Below are positions 16,279 through 24,275 of a DNA stretch of 32,285 nucleotides, piece after piece. The notes under the pieces are model-generated. The model saw nothing but the letters and a program-made list of their open reading frames with translations, was not told the origin of the DNA and searched no databases. This DNA comes from Azospirillum sp. SYSU D00513 (lineage in GTDB: Bacteria; Pseudomonadota; Alphaproteobacteria; Azospirillales; Azospirillaceae), in contig NZ_JAFIQV010000060.1 of assembly GCF_017356015.1 (NCBI RefSeq), positions 1 through 32,285 of the forward strand, in the 5' to 3' direction. A program made the translations under genes and the position numbers. Numbering within the stretch: the stretch's first letter is position 1; every line of letters begins with the position of its first letter.

Positions 16279-16626
16279 ATGATCCGTTACGCCACTGCCA
16301 CGGCTGCTCTGTCCATTGTCGCCTTGATGTCCAGTGCCGGTTTCGCCGCGGATTTCGCGGCACAGCTCGATCAGGCCAAAGCGGCGAGCCACACCGCCAG
16401 CCGGGAGATCCGGGAAGCCGTGACGCCGGCCCTGAACGCCGCGCAGTCCTTCAACAGTCTGGGCGACCAGGAGCAGGCACACGGCTATCTGGCCTTCGCT
16501 TAAAGCAAGCTGAGGTTGCCGGTCGGCCAGGTCCAGCTGGCCTCGCCCGTGATCGCCCGCGGCGGCGATGCGGCTGACTCCCTTGGGAACAGCGGCATTC
16601 TCGGACTGCGTCCGGAAGCCCACTGA
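16279..16626 (+). pseudogene. Nonsense-interrupted paralogue of the small secreted protein at 433-780
   Basis: Read through one in-frame TAA (16501-16503, codon 75), this is 116 codons including the stop, exactly the length of the gene at 433-780. It begins MIRYATATAALSIVALMSSAGFAADFAAQL (signal peptide) and continues NSLGDQEQAHGYLAFA, stop, SKLRLPVGQVQLASPVIARGG and the tail GILGLRPEAH. The intact paralogue has YLNFARSKLGLPV and GIVGLYPEAH at the same positions. The stop falls where the paralogue has Arg. Sequence after the stop is still clearly homologous and in frame, so the lesion looks recent. A truncated 74-residue product, readthrough or a sequencing error are alternatives. Confidence 0.88.
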
Positions 16627-16908
16627 ACGCGGCGGGGTGGCGGCGGGGCCTCGCCGGTCAAGGTGATGCCCTGCCGCCCCAAGCCCTTGGCCCGTCGCAT
16701 GAACCTCTCCGCGCATGCCGGCGGCCTCTTCGCCGCCCGGCCGAAGGGTTGGCTGAAGAACCCCATGCCCTCTCCGCTCCCGCACGGGTTCCGCGCCGGG
16801 ATAAGGGAGGGGAGCCTTGATATGGGTCAATGCGCGCAAGGCCTCCCGGCGGGAGCATCGGGGCAGGGGCCGCGCGAAACGGGCGGCGAAACTCCCGCGG
16901 AGGCGGTC

Positions 16909-17328
16909 ATGCAAGTCGCGAACGTCAACGACGCTGGCAGCGTCGAGAAGCTCTATTCGAAGGCGGATTTCGAAACGGACGCACGGATGAACGCGCAGGA
17001 CAAGGCCGTGGTCCATCACGGGCTGAAGATCCTGACGGCGCCGGACGCCAACGGCGACTTCACGCTGATCCGGGCGAACCAGCACGTCGGCGAGGAGCAC
17101 GCACCGGTCCATTCCGTCTTCGTCAGCCCCTTCCTGGAGGCGTCCGAATACGGCCGCTTCATTCAAGACGGCACGGATTACGGCGGCCCGGTGGAACCCG
17201 CCAGCCCGCCGCGCGACCCGGCCGATCCCTACCGGTCCTTCATCGAGGATGTTCTCCTCGCCGCTCGCTCCACCCATTTCCCGCCCGCCCTGGCCGCCGA
17301 ACGGCTGAAGGCCTTTCTCGGCGGGTGA
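16909..17328 (+). CDS. Hypothetical protein, unrecognised
   Basis: 139 residues from ATG 16909, which follows GGAGG with a 5-base gap. An upstream in-frame ATG at 16822 also has a strong GGAG-type site and would add 29 Gly/Ala-rich residues, so the start is uncertain. The protein is soluble and acidic (ANVNDAGSVEKLYSKADFETDARMNAQDKAVVHHGLKIL, later VFVSPFLEASEYGRF and SFIEDVLLAARSTHFPPALAAERLKAFLGG). No signal peptide, membrane segment or known domain seen. It is followed after 28 bp by another unknown gene with its own GGAGGGAGG site, probably in one operon. Confidence 0.6.
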   Translation: MQVANVNDAGSVEKLYSKADFETDARMNAQDKAVVHHGLKILTAPDANGDFTLIRANQHVGEEHAPVHSVFVSPFLEASEYGRFIQDGTDYGGPVEPASPPRDPADPYRSFIEDVLLAARSTHFPPALAAERLKAFLGG

Positions 17329-17356
17329 GAGAGGCCGGCAGGAGGGAGGACGCATC

Positions 17357-17710
17357 ATGCGGGCGGAAGACCTCAAGACCGCCAATCTCGCGGGCGGCGG
17401 AGCGGCACCGGCGGCCGGAGGCCCTTCGGCGCGATGGGGCTGTTCTCCCGCCGTCGATCCGTTCGATGCCCGGAACCAGCTGCGCAACGGCTGGCAGGCC
17501 CACATCCGGGCTCGCCTCGACGCGGCCGGGATCGGCCCCTTCCAGGAACAGTGCCGCACGCTCGCGCTGCTGGCCGGCGCCGCGGATCCGATGGCGGTGT
17601 GGGCGCTCCTGCTCTGGAACAGCGGCGCGCCCCGGGATCTCGCCGACGGGCTGCGCTCCTGGATGCGGCGGGGCATGCCGCTGCCGCAACGGAACCCGGA
17701 AGGACCGTGA
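17357..17710 (+). CDS. Hypothetical protein, unrecognised
   Basis: 117 residues. The N-terminal 35 residues are low complexity (AGGGAAPAAGG); the rest looks helical (ARNQLRNGWQAHIRARLDAAGI, CRTLALLAGAADPMAVWALLLWNSGAPRDLADGLRSWMRRG). No known domain. GGAGGGAGGACGCATC precedes the ATG. It lies 28 bp after the gene at 16909 and ends 65 bp before a strong hairpin, so the two genes probably form a small operon. Confidence 0.6.
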   Translation: MRAEDLKTANLAGGGAAPAAGGPSARWGCSPAVDPFDARNQLRNGWQAHIRARLDAAGIGPFQEQCRTLALLAGAADPMAVWALLLWNSGAPRDLADGLRSWMRRGMPLPQRNPEGP

Positions 17711-17759
17711 CGCCACGGCTCCGTCCGGAAACGACGATGCCCGCGCCTTCGGCGGGCAC

Positions 17760-17804
17760 ACCGTCCGGACGGTCCGAGGCCGCCTGGAAGGGCAAGGCGG
17801 CCTC
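17760..17804. terminator. Terminator between convergent genes, with an adjacent palindrome
   Basis: GAGGCCGCCT (17776-17785) and AGGCGGCCTC (17795-17804) form a perfect 10-bp stem, followed on the plus strand by TTCCTTCCTC. A 14-bp perfect palindrome ACCGTCCGGACGGT (17760-17773) sits directly before it. It separates the operon ending at 17710 from the oxidoreductase gene ending at 17813. Confidence 0.75.
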
Positions 17805-17812
17805 TTCCTTCC

Positions 17813-18913
17813 TCAGCGGGCGACCCGGTAGCGCTCCAGCCAGTGCGCGTAGGGCGCCGGCAGGACCCAGGACGGCCGCTCGAGTTTCAGCTGCTGTGCC
17901 GCGTGGTAGGGCCAGTGCGGGTCGGCCAGATGGGCGCGGCCGACCATCACGAGGTCAAGGTCGCCCTCGGCCACGGCGCGGTCCGCGTTCTCCGGCGCGT
18001 CGATGCCCCAGGCCGAGGCCACCGGCAGTTCCGCCTCGCGGCGCACGCGCCCGGCGACCGGGGCGAGGAAGGCCGGCCCCCAGGGAATGTCGGACTCCGG
18101 GGTGGAGAAGCCGACGCTGACGCTGAGCAGATCCAGCCCGCCCCGGCGGAACTCCTTGGCAAGTTCGATGGACTCCGCCAGCGTCTGCTCGTCGCGCCCG
18201 TCATACTCGATCACGCCGAAGCGCGCGGCCAGCGGCAGATTCTCCGGCCAGACCTCGCGCACGGCCGCCAGCGTCTCCAGCAGGAAGCGGCTGCGCCCGG
18301 CGAAGTCCCCGCCATAGCGGTCGTCGCGCCGGTTGGCGTGCACGGAGAAGAAGCTCTGCGCCAGATAGCCGTGGGCGAAATGCAGCTCCAGCCATTCGAA
18401 GCCGGCGTCCCGGGCGCGGCGGGCGGCGGCCACGAAGTCGGCCTTGACCCGCTCGATATCCTCCAGCGTCATGGCCTTGGGGACCTTGGGCAGGTTCGCG
18501 CCGAAGGCCACCGCCGATGGGGACAGGGTTTCCCAGCCGCGCGGGTCGTCCTCGCCGATGTGGTCGTCGCCTTCCCAGGGGCGGTTGGCGCTGGCCTTGC
18601 GCCCGGCATGGCCGATCTGGATGCCGGGCACGGCGCCGGCGGACTTGATGGCGGCGGCGATGCGCGCCATGCCGCCGGCCTGCTCGTCGGTCCACAGCCC
18701 GGTGCAGCCCGGCGTGATGCGCCCTTCCGGGGACACGGCCGTCGCCTCGACGATGACGAGGCCGGCGCCGCCGCGCGCGAGGCCGGTGTAATGGGCGAGG
18801 TGCCAGTCGTTGGTCACGCCGTCGACGGCGCTGTACTGGCACATGGGCGGCACCGCGATGCGGTTGCGCAGGCTGACGTCCTTGAGCCGATAGGGAGTGA
18901 ACAGGGCTGACAT
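17813..18913 (-). CDS. NADH:flavin oxidoreductase, YqjM-type old yellow enzyme
   Basis: 366 residues from ATG 18913. An FMN TIM barrel starting LFTPYRLKDVSLRNRIAVPPMCQYS. C25 and Y27 correspond to the Cys and Tyr of the thermophilic-like OYE class, and H178/H181 in ELHFAHGYL match the paired substrate-binding histidines. Also present: IQIGHAGRKAS, HANRRDDRYGG and the phosphate-site segment DLVMVGRAHLADP. It reduces activated C=C bonds or nitro groups of electrophiles with NAD(P)H (family knowledge). It is divergent from a LysR gene, the probable regulator. A long upstream in-frame extension to 19009 is unlikely. Confidence 0.95.
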   Translation of the reverse strand: MSALFTPYRLKDVSLRNRIAVPPMCQYSAVDGVTNDWHLAHYTGLARGGAGLVIVEATAVSPEGRITPGCTGLWTDEQAGGMARIAAAIKSAGAVPGIQIGHAGRKASANRPWEGDDHIGEDDPRGWETLSPSAVAFGANLPKVPKAMTLEDIERVKADFVAAARRARDAGFEWLELHFAHGYLAQSFFSVHANRRDDRYGGDFAGRSRFLLETLAAVREVWPENLPLAARFGVIEYDGRDEQTLAESIELAKEFRRGGLDLLSVSVGFSTPESDIPWGPAFLAPVAGRVRREAELPVASAWGIDAPENADRAVAEGDLDLVMVGRAHLADPHWPYHAAQQLKLERPSWVLPAPYAHWLERYRVAR

Positions 18914-19046
18914 GTCGTTCGTGTTCGTCCTTGCCGGAAGATCGGGAGCCCCCTCCGCTCCCCGTCCGGGGCTCGGACCGGAGAAGCGGATGAGGAGATT
19001 CCGGGCCAAGCTAGGCCGGCTGTGGCATAATGTAAACGAAGCCTTC

Positions 19047-19063
19047 CTTATCGCCCCGATAAG
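19047..19063. promoter_or_regulatory. Perfect inverted repeat before the LysR gene, probable operator
   Basis: CTTATCG-CCC-CGATAAG, 7-bp arms, ends 8 bp before the LysR start and lies in the 158-bp region shared with the divergent oxidoreductase. LysR proteins typically bind such dyads and repress themselves. AT-rich sequence GCATAATGTAAACG precedes it. Confidence 0.55.
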
Positions 19064-19071
19064 AGTTCGTT

Positions 19072-19959
19072 ATGATGAATCCCCAATGGCTGAGGAGCTT
19101 CGCGGCGCTGGCGGAACTCGGCAGTTTCACGCGGACCGCCGACCGCCTCGGCCTGACCCAGGCGGCGGTGAGCCAGCATGTGCGGCATCTGGAGGACCGG
19201 ATGGGTCCGCTCCTCATCCGCCGGCCGCGCCAGCTCGCGCTGACGCCCGCGGGCGAGGCGCTTCTCGACTATTGCCGGGCGGTCGACCAGGCGGACAAGC
19301 GGCTGCGGATCCGCCTGTCCGACGCGGACGCCGCGAGCGGCGAGATCAGCCTGATCTCGCCGGGCAGCGTCGGGCTGTTTCTCTACCCGATGCTGCTGGA
19401 CCTTCAGGAGGCCAACCGCGGCCTCACCGTCCGCCACCGCTTCGCCCCCGATCCGGAGGTGCTGGAGGCGGTGCTGCAGAACCGTTTCGAGCTTGGCCTG
19501 CTCACCTTCAAGCCCGAGGACCCGCGCATCGCCGCGGCCCCCTTCACGGAGGAACCGCTGGAACTCGTGGTTCCCGCCGGGCAGGAGGTGAAGGGCTGGA
19601 GCGACCTGGAGCGGCTGGGCTTCATCGACCACCCGGACGGGCAGGCGATGGCGGGCCGCCTCCTGGGCCGGCGCTTTCCCGGGAATCCCGGCGTGCGCGC
19701 CCTGCCCTGCCATGGCTTCAGCAACCAGGTCGGGCTGATCCTGGAGCCCGTCGCGCGCGGCCTCGGCTTCACGGTCGTCCCGCGCTACGCCCGGCAGGCC
19801 TTCGCCAGGGCCGAGGCCGTCCGGGTGGTGGAGTGCGGAAGCCCGGTGTGCGACACCATCTGGCTGATCCACCGGTCGGAATGGCCGCTGTCCTCGCGCG
19901 CCCTGCGCGCCGTGTCTCATCTGCGGGACCGCATCGCGGCGGCCGGGCCGGCGTCATGA
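19072..19959 (+). CDS. LysR-family transcriptional regulator
   Basis: 295 residues, standard length. The N-terminal winged helix is WLRSFAALAELGSFTRTADRLGLTQAAVSQHVRHLEDRMG (residues 5-44), with RRPRQLALTPAGEALL in the wing; the C-terminal PBP-type effector domain starts about residue 90 (GEISLISPGSVGLFLYPMLLDL). Start at 19072, or ATG 19075; neither has a strong ribosome binding site. Divergent from the OYE gene, so it probably senses an electrophile or substrate for that enzyme (inference). Its 3' end overlaps the convergent PepSY gene by 6 bp. Confidence 0.93.
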   Translation: MMNPQWLRSFAALAELGSFTRTADRLGLTQAAVSQHVRHLEDRMGPLLIRRPRQLALTPAGEALLDYCRAVDQADKRLRIRLSDADAASGEISLISPGSVGLFLYPMLLDLQEANRGLTVRHRFAPDPEVLEAVLQNRFELGLLTFKPEDPRIAAAPFTEEPLELVVPAGQEVKGWSDLERLGFIDHPDGQAMAGRLLGRRFPGNPGVRALPCHGFSNQVGLILEPVARGLGFTVVPRYARQAFARAEAVRVVECGSPVCDTIWLIHRSEWPLSSRALRAVSHLRDRIAAAGPAS

Positions 19960-21228
19960 GGCGGGCCGCGCCGCCCGCCGCGCGCGCCGCTTGCGCCACC
20001 AGATCAGGATGCCGGTCACCGACAGCACGGCGATGGCGACGCCGGTGACGGCCACGACGATCCGGCCGGGAAGCCCGGCGATGCGGCCGCCGTGGATCGG
20101 CGTCTGCCACTGCACGAATCTCTCGCCGGCGCTGCCCTGGCCGGGGATCTCCTGGCCGAGGAAATGCCCGTCCGTTCCGTGCACGAAGATCCAGGCGCTT
20201 CCCCTTGGCGCGTCATGGTCGCCGAAGCCGAACCCATAGAAGTTGTATTCGAAGCTGTAATAGAGCTCGCCCACAGGCTCCCGCACACCACGGAAGGCCG
20301 CCTCCTCCTTTGCCCGCGCGAGCGCCTGACCATAGCTGAGCTTGGTGGTGCCGAGATCCTCGCGGGGCATCCGGGCGCGCTGCTCGTAGACGCTGAGGGG
20401 GGCCGGCGAGAACAGCGACACGGCCGGTTTGAAGACCTGGCTCGGCAGGTTCATGGCGATGCTGCTGACGGCGACCGGCAGCAGGATGAGCCACAGCCAC
20501 AGCCCGCCCGCGCGGTGGAGGTCCAGCGTGACGCGGTGCGCGTTGCCCGGCTTGACCGTCCAGGCCGGCCGCCACTTGGCGAAGAAGGGCCGCCCCCTGG
20601 GGAAGGTAAGCAGCAGCGCGATCAGGCAGTCCAGCGTCCAGAGGATCGCGACCCCGCCCATGAGGTAGAGCCCCCAGTTCCCCGGAAGCCGCAGGGTGTA
20701 GTGGAACTCCAGCAGGAAGGGCACGAGGTTTTCCGGCTCAAAGCAGCACTGCCCCCACTGGCGCCGCCCCAATTCCTTGCCCGTGGCCGGATCGAGGTAA
20801 AAGACATACTGCGTCACGGCGAAGGGCTGCCCCGTCGCCGGGTCGGTGCGCGGCACGGTCCCCAGCAGGGCGGAATGGTCGCCCTCGCCGGCATATTCCA
20901 TGTACCAGACCTGCAGGGCCGGATGCGCCCGCTCGACGGTCTCGATCAGCCGTTCCGGCGGCAGCGCGGGCGCGCCGCCGGACACCGCGTAAAAGTGCGG
21001 GTTCAGCCATTCGTCCAGCTCGTGCTGGAACGCGAGCACGCTGCCCGTCAGGCCGGCCACGGCCAGGAACAGCGCGGTCGCCAGCCCAAGCCAGCGGTGC
21101 AGCCGGACCAGCACGGACCGGACTGGCACGGACCGGACCGGCAGGGACCGGACCATCGCCCGGCCGGTTCCTGCCGCCGGCACGCCGCCGAGCGGCGGCG
21201 CACCGGGTTTCGTGCGTTCGAGGCGCAT
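19954..21228 (-). CDS. PepSY-domain iron-uptake-associated membrane protein
   Basis: 424 residues. Membrane helices near residues 48-68 (LHRWLGLATALFLAVAGLTGSVLAF), about 185-210, about 245-265 and 395-415 surround large periplasmic loops; this is the PepSY_TM/PiuB architecture seen next to siderophore receptors. Membrane-proximal histidines (LHRW, LEFHYTLRL, LDLHRAGG, TPIHGG) could bind haem or metal; related proteins act as ferric-siderophore reductases. The ATG at 21228 overlaps the receptor's stop (TGATG), so the two are translationally coupled. The cytoplasmic N-terminus contains a VRS(L/V)P repeat from a 15-bp DNA repeat. Confidence 0.9.
   Translation of the reverse strand: MRLERTKPGAPPLGGVPAAGTGRAMVRSLPVRSVPVRSVLVRLHRWLGLATALFLAVAGLTGSVLAFQHELDEWLNPHFYAVSGGAPALPPERLIETVERAHPALQVWYMEYAGEGDHSALLGTVPRTDPATGQPFAVTQYVFYLDPATGKELGRRQWGQCCFEPENLVPFLLEFHYTLRLPGNWGLYLMGGVAILWTLDCLIALLLTFPRGRPFFAKWRPAWTVKPGNAHRVTLDLHRAGGLWLWLILLPVAVSSIAMNLPSQVFKPAVSLFSPAPLSVYEQRARMPREDLGTTKLSYGQALARAKEEAAFRGVREPVGELYYSFEYNFYGFGFGDHDAPRGSAWIFVHGTDGHFLGQEIPGQGSAGERFVQWQTPIHGGRIAGLPGRIVVAVTGVAIAVLSVTGILIWWRKRRARRAARPAS
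21115..21154. repeat. 15-bp tandem repeat in the PepSY gene
   Basis: Units GGACCGGACTGGCAC (21115-21129), GGACCGGACCGGCAG (21130-21144) and a partial GGACCGGACC (21145-21154). The repeat is in frame and encodes VRSLP-VRSVP-VRSVL just before the first membrane helix, so copy-number change would lengthen the protein without a frameshift. Confidence 0.85.
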
Positions 21229-23711
21229 CAGAAGCGGTGGCTCAGCGTGGCCGTCACGCTGCGCCCTTCGCCGAAGTAGCAGTTGGCGAGTTCCAGGCAG
21301 GAGGCGATGTAGCTCTTGTTCAGCAGGTTGTTCGCGTTCACCCGCAGCTCCGTGCCCTCCAGCCCCAGCGCGCCGAGCCCGTAGCGCAGCGAGGCGTCGA
21401 TCACCGCATGGGCCGGCACCTGCCGCGTGTTGAGGGAGTCGGCCCAGCTCCGCCCGGTGACGCGCAGGCCCGCACCCAGGGTCAGGTTTTCCAGCGCCCC
21501 CTCCGTGAAGCCGTAGCTGCCCCACAGCGAGGCCATGTGCTTCGGGATCTGGGGCGGCCTGTTCCCCTCCTTGCCGTTGGGCGAGGTCTTGTAGACGACA
21601 TCCGTGTAGCTGTAGCCCGCGAGCAGGGCGAAGGTTTCCGTCACCTGAAGGCGCCCCTCCAGTTCCAGCCCCCGCGACCGGATGGTGCCGACCGGGCGGT
21701 AGACGAACGTGTTCGGGTCGGCGACGGCGACGTTGTCCTGCTCGATGTGGAACAGCGCGGCGCTGACCAGGCTTTCGCTGCGCGGCGGCTGGTACTTCAC
21801 GCCGGCCTCGTACTGCACGCCGGTGGTCGGCTCCAGCGGGTTGCCGTCCGCACCCGTGTAGAGGTTGGGGCTGAAGGACTGGGACCAGCTGGCGTAAGGC
21901 GCCAGCCCACTGTCGAACAGGTAGAGCAGCCCGGCGCGCCCGGTGAGCTTCCCGCGATTCTCGCCCTTTTCCACGTCGGTCAGGCGGTTGAGGTTGGCGG
22001 TCTCCACCCAGTCGTAGCGCCCGCCGAAGGACAGCCGCCACCGGTCCAGCGCGATCTGATCCTGAAGATAGACGCCGATCTGGTTCAGGCGGCGCGTGTT
22101 CTTCTGCCCGTAGGCGCCCGTGACGCCGTCCGATCCGTAGACGGGGGCAAAGGCGTCGATGCTCGCGGCGCTCCCGAAGGTCCAGTCATTCTTGGTGCGG
22201 CGATGCTGGTAGTCGAGGCCGGCCAGAAGCGTGTGGCGGAGCGGGCCGGTGGACAGCTCCAGCTGCGCCTGGTTGTCGACGGTCAGCGCCTGGAGGCTTT
22301 CGTCGCCGCCGCCGTAATAGCGGCTCAGCAGGTCCGACTGGCCGGCCCAGCCGATCTGGTAGATCTGGTCGATGCGGACGTCGGAATCCAGATAGCGCAG
22401 GTTCTGGCGCACCGACAGGCGGTCGTCGAACCGGTGTTCGAACTGGTAGCCGACCATGCGCTGCGTGCGCTCGAACGTCTCGCGGCCGGGTTCGCCGTCG
22501 AAGAAGCCGCGCTCGATGAAACGGCCGTTGCGGGCGAACAGCGTGCCCTCCGCCGGGACGCCGTTGTGCGTGCCGCCCTCCGGGTCATGCTGGAAATAGC
22601 CCATGAGCGTCAGGCTGCTGTCCTCGCCGAGTTCGGCGGTGAAGGACGGCGCTATGGCGTAGCGCTTCTCCTTGGCGTGGTCGTACTGGGTGTCGGCGGC
22701 GTCGGCCAGCCCGACTAGCCGGTAGGCGAGATTCCCACTCTCGCCGAGCGGGCCGCCGACGTCGAAACCCGCCCCGCGCTGGTCGCGCGTGCCGATGGTC
22801 GCCTCCACCTCGGCGTGCGGCTCGAACAGCGGCTTCTTGCTGGTCATGGCGATCAGCCCGCCCGGCGAGCTGCGGCCGTACAGAACGGAGGAGGGGCCGC
22901 GGATCGCCTCGATGCGCTCCAGGAAATAGGGGTCGACCTGCATCGAGCTGTAGGTCGAATCATCGCCCATCAGCTTGAGGCCATCGAGATAGGTGTTCTC
23001 GATGCTGCGGTCGGTGAAGCCGCGCAGGATCACGTAATCGTAGCGGTTGGACGCGCCGACCTGCCCGGTGAAGGCGCCAGGCGTGTAGCGCAGCGCCTGC
23101 ATCACGGTCTGAGACCCCTGGTCCTCGATCTGCCGGCGCGGCACGACGGTGATGGACTGCGGCGTCTCGACCAGCGGCGTGTCGGTCTTCGTGCCGCCGA
23201 CGCCGGCGGACGCGACGTAGCCGTCCACCGGCCCGGCGCCGCCGCCCCGCATGCTCTGCCCCTGCACCATCACGGGGTCGAGCAGGACGGCGCCCTGCGC
23301 CTCCACCCGCTCGATCACGGCGGTGCCGGGGCCGGTCATGCGGTGCACGAAGCCGGTTCCGCCCAGCAGCCGCGCCAGCGCCTCCCCGGCCGTGAGCGTG
23401 CCGCTCACCGGGGCGGAGGTGCCGCTCAAACCTTGCGCGCTCTGCTGGACCACCTGGACGCCGGTCGCCGCCGTGAAGTCGGCCAGCGCCGCCAGCAGGG
23501 GCTTGGCCGGGATGTCCAGCCGGAAGGCCGGCCCTACCTGCGCCAGCTGCGGAGCGGGCGCGCCTTCCGCCACCGGGACCGCCGTACCTTCCAGGACGCT
23601 TCCCTGCGGACCCTGCCCATCCGCATGGGCGCCGCCGGCCGCCACCATCACCGCGATGGAAGCCGCCAGCGGCGCACAGCCGCGCAGCCCCCTCCCGCCG
23701 ATCCTCGTCAT
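21228..23711 (-). CDS. TonB-dependent siderophore receptor with N-terminal signalling (STN) domain
   Basis: 827 residues from ATG 23711 (GGTGGGAAGA upstream); an ATG 48 bp further up is possible. A signal peptide ends near AHA (residue 30). The STN domain is at about 62-136 (FRLDIPAKPLLAALADFTAATGVQVV), the plug at about 175-290 (ETPQSITVVPRRQIEDQG, VILRGF, IEAIRGPSSVLYGRSSPGG), then a 22-strand-type barrel ending VTATLSHRF with the terminal Phe required for outer-membrane insertion. The STN domain marks a transducer that signals to FecR and FecI; such genes lie upstream on the same strand but are separated by an inserted segment. It imports an unidentified ferric siderophore. Confidence 0.96.
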   Translation of the reverse strand: MTRIGGRGLRGCAPLAASIAVMVAAGGAHADGQGPQGSVLEGTAVPVAEGAPAPQLAQVGPAFRLDIPAKPLLAALADFTAATGVQVVQQSAQGLSGTSAPVSGTLTAGEALARLLGGTGFVHRMTGPGTAVIERVEAQGAVLLDPVMVQGQSMRGGGAGPVDGYVASAGVGGTKTDTPLVETPQSITVVPRRQIEDQGSQTVMQALRYTPGAFTGQVGASNRYDYVILRGFTDRSIENTYLDGLKLMGDDSTYSSMQVDPYFLERIEAIRGPSSVLYGRSSPGGLIAMTSKKPLFEPHAEVEATIGTRDQRGAGFDVGGPLGESGNLAYRLVGLADAADTQYDHAKEKRYAIAPSFTAELGEDSSLTLMGYFQHDPEGGTHNGVPAEGTLFARNGRFIERGFFDGEPGRETFERTQRMVGYQFEHRFDDRLSVRQNLRYLDSDVRIDQIYQIGWAGQSDLLSRYYGGGDESLQALTVDNQAQLELSTGPLRHTLLAGLDYQHRRTKNDWTFGSAASIDAFAPVYGSDGVTGAYGQKNTRRLNQIGVYLQDQIALDRWRLSFGGRYDWVETANLNRLTDVEKGENRGKLTGRAGLLYLFDSGLAPYASWSQSFSPNLYTGADGNPLEPTTGVQYEAGVKYQPPRSESLVSAALFHIEQDNVAVADPNTFVYRPVGTIRSRGLELEGRLQVTETFALLAGYSYTDVVYKTSPNGKEGNRPPQIPKHMASLWGSYGFTEGALENLTLGAGLRVTGRSWADSLNTRQVPAHAVIDASLRYGLGALGLEGTELRVNANNLLNKSYIASCLELANCYFGEGRSVTATLSHRF

Positions 23712-23740
23712 TCTTCCCACCTGTCGATCCTGCCTTTTCC

Positions 23741-23755
23741 TGCGATTGCATCGCA
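23741..23755. promoter_or_regulatory. Small palindrome upstream of the TonB receptor
   Basis: TGCGAT-TGC-ATCGCA lies 30 bp before the receptor start within the 114 bp that separate it from the 33-bp repeat. This stretch should contain the receptor's own promoter. Identity of any binding protein is unknown. Confidence 0.3.
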
Positions 23756-23825
23756 TTCGCATAATGAGCAACGAGCGGGGGCGGGGATGTCCTCATCGGT
23801 TTTTTCGTCGCCGCCGACGATTTTT

Positions 23826-23858
23826 TCTCAGCGGTGGATCAGCGTCGCCATGCCCGGC
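23826..23858. repeat. 33-bp direct repeat, left copy
   Basis: Identical over 33 bp to 26611-26643 and in the same orientation. It begins TCTCAGCGGTGGATCAGC and ends ATGCCCGGC. On the minus strand it encodes the last residues of the FecR protein (PGMATLIHR, stop). Homology stops abruptly on both sides. It marks the receptor-proximal edge of the inserted segment. Confidence 0.95.
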
Positions 23859-23904
23859 CAAACGCGGGGGGCAGCATCATTACGGCCTCAATAGCGATCG
23901 CCGA

Positions 23905-24081
23905 ATGGCGCTGGTGGCGGTGGGCATGGTTCCGAACGTGGTGGCGGACGTGTCCAGGATCAGCATGGGCAGTCTGATCCGGGGCGTGTGGCCCTTCATG
24001 CTCGCCCAGCTCATCATGCTCGCCCAGCTCATCCTCATTCCGTCCCTCGTCACCGTCCCGGCGCGCTGGTTCTACGGCTGA
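23905..24081 (+). pseudogene. 3' remnant of a TRAP transporter large permease (DctM-like)
   Basis: 59 codons at most. NVVADVSRISMGSLIRGVWPFMLAQL...LILIPSLVTVPARWFYG resembles the C-terminal helix region of DctM permeases (position before the last helix, PF, then a hydrophobic stretch and IP). The rest of the gene is absent and the fragment begins about 45 bp inside the left 33-bp repeat. It contains a perfect 18-bp tandem duplication. It has the wrong strand and no relation to the iron genes, so it probably came in with the inserted segment. Confidence 0.6.
23998..24033. repeat. Perfect 18-bp tandem duplication
   Basis: ATGCTCGCCCAGCTCATC occurs twice head to tail (23998-24015, 24016-24033), giving MLAQLI-MLAQLI inside the last helix of the DctM remnant. 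It is in frame and error-free, so probably recent. Confidence 0.95.
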
Positions 24082-24275
24082 GGGCTCGGTGTTGCATCGA
24101 GTTGACGAGGAACAGAATGACGCCCCGCCGCTGGTTTCTTCGCAGATCGGCGCCCATAGGTCGGGTATCCAGGATGAACACACCGTTGAGCAGACTGCCC
24201 GCAGCGGATTGCCCAAACGATTGCCAATTCCCTGCTTGCGGCGGACGATCGCCACCAATCAGACAGAGCGCCTTA

